Part shown: positions 6,979-7,333 of the stretch, one piece after another | Layout of the letters: each line of letters starts with the position of its first letter | Numbering within the stretch: the first letter of the stretch is position 1 | Assembly: GCA_024405255.1 (NCBI GenBank) | Contig: JAKSOY010000224.1 | Span: 1-7,333 of the forward strand | Source of the DNA: Kiritimatiellia bacterium | Lineage (GTDB): Bacteria > Verrucomicrobiota > Kiritimatiellia > RFP12 > UBA1067 | Length of the DNA: 7,333 bases | Direction of reading: 5' to 3' | Translations under genes and position numbers: made by a program | Notes under the pieces: model-generated | The model's database searches: none | Seen by the model: the letters and a program-made list of their open reading frames with translations, nothing else | Told to the model about the DNA's origin: nothing

Positions 6979-7333
6979 ATGCAGAGATTGTCATTGGCGG
7001 CTGCCGCTACGATTCTTGTAGCGGCAGGGTGTACTTGCACAGAAAGGGGTTCTTTCAAGGCGGCGGATGCCGTTGTCGCCGTGAGTTGCCCACGCACATG
7101 CGAGGAAGGAACCAACTGGTTTTTCGCGGCGGCTTCCGATCTTACGAACATCCTTTGCCGGGTGACGGGTCGTCAGGTTGCGCTCTGTGAGGAGGCATCT
7201 TTGCCTTCCGATGCGCGACATGTCATCTATCTTGGTGACACTATGGCGGCAAAGTCCACAGGATTGGATGCAGGGGCACTGAAGCGGATGGAGTTCCGGA
7301 TCAAGGCGGACGGGAGGAACGCGTTCATCCTCG
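6979..7333 (+). CDS. DUF4838-like lipoprotein, N-terminal 118 codons only (runs off window)
   Basis: The reading frame opens at the ATG at 6979, 12 bases after the previous stop, with GAAGGGGG (6967-6974) as ribosome binding site; co-transcription with the beta-helix gene is likely. Residues 1-17 form a lipoprotein signal (LSLAAAATILVAAG) with C18 as the probable lipidated cysteine, so the protein should be membrane-anchored and exported. Residues about 45-118 (NWFFAAASDLTNILCRVTG, VIYLGDTMAAKSTGLD, EFRIKADGRNAFIL) match what I know of the alpha-glucuronidase-like N-terminal domain that precedes DUF4838: an amphipathic helix, a strand ending in LGD, then the phrase FRI-K-G-ILG. The cut final codon begins with G, as expected for that glycine. 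Such proteins are linked to polysaccharide breakdown in PVC bacteria and planctomycetes, but the catalytic part lies outside the window. Six cysteines in 118 residues, including CPRTC (37-41), is unusual. Family call is moderate. Confidence 0.8.
   Translation, partial: MQRLSLAAAATILVAAGCTCTERGSFKAADAVVAVSCPRTCEEGTNWFFAAASDLTNILCRVTGRQVALCEEASLPSDARHVIYLGDTMAAKSTGLDAGALKRMEFRIKADGRNAFIL
7001..7027 (+). repeat. Perfect 10-bp stem-loop in the lipoprotein's signal-peptide codons
   Basis: Arms CTGCCGCTAC (7001-7010) and GTAGCGGCAG (7018-7027) are exact reverse complements around a 7-base loop (GATTCTT). The element begins 22 bases after the lipoprotein start codon. It is followed by GGTGTACTTG rather than a T-run, so it is not a standard terminator. 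In RNA it should fold stably and could slow initiation or early elongation, or protect the upstream message from 3' decay. It also encodes Ala/Val residues of the signal peptide, so part of the symmetry may come from codon composition. Confidence 0.6.

Noticed and set aside
6351..7151. 266-codon open frame on the minus strand spanning the end of the beta-helix gene and the start of the lipoprotein
   Set aside because: Its product is rich in Pro/Ser/Thr/Val with no domain signature. It crosses a real operon junction that has good ribosome binding sites on the other strand.
1..7333. CRISPR arrays, tRNA/rRNA genes, insertion sequences or phage genes
   Set aside because: No evenly spaced identical short repeats, no RNA gene signatures, and no transposase or integrase motifs were seen. 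Coding by four genes accounts for almost all the window.

Overview
The window is protein-coding almost end to end: four genes in two divergent operons around a 129-base intergenic region (2704-2832). G+C content is high. The gene families are a sensor kinase with several exported OB-fold-like repeats, a giant exported beta-helix protein with autotransporter-associated (PATR-type) repeats but no visible beta-barrel, and a lipoprotein resembling the N-terminus of DUF4838 proteins. This mix suggests a Gram-negative bacterium of the PVC group, most likely Kiritimatiellota, Lentisphaerota or a related Verrucomicrobiota lineage. The taxonomic call is inferred from the families; no marker gene is present.

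Left operon (minus strand, 2703 to 1): a 693-residue sensor histidine kinase (622-2703) is followed after one base by a NarL/LuxR-type response regulator (620 to the window edge). The kinase has a signal peptide, an exported sensor made of four ~103-residue repeats, one membrane helix, a HisKA_3 domain (H500, DxxxQ) and an ATPase domain. The regulator has a REC domain (D56) and a C-terminal LuxR-type HTH. It appears complete apart from the last base of its probable stop codon.

Intergenic region (2704-2832): it holds a perfect TATAAT on the minus strand only 7 bases from the kinase ATG, two short inverted repeats that could be operators, and a strong ribosome binding site for the rightward operon.

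Right operon (plus strand, 2833 to 7333): a 1377-residue exported repeat protein is followed 12 bases later by the first 118 codons of the lipoprotein. A perfect 10-bp hairpin lies inside the lipoprotein's signal-peptide codons.

Working hypothesis (inference): the two-component pair senses an extracellular ligand and controls the divergent operon for a surface or secreted beta-helix protein and a glycan-active lipoprotein. This would be a small sense-and-use locus, loosely analogous to polysaccharide utilisation loci but without SusC/SusD in view. Each family is broadly recognisable. The arrangement, the sensor repeat organisation and the beta-helix protein's architecture and tail are the least ordinary parts.
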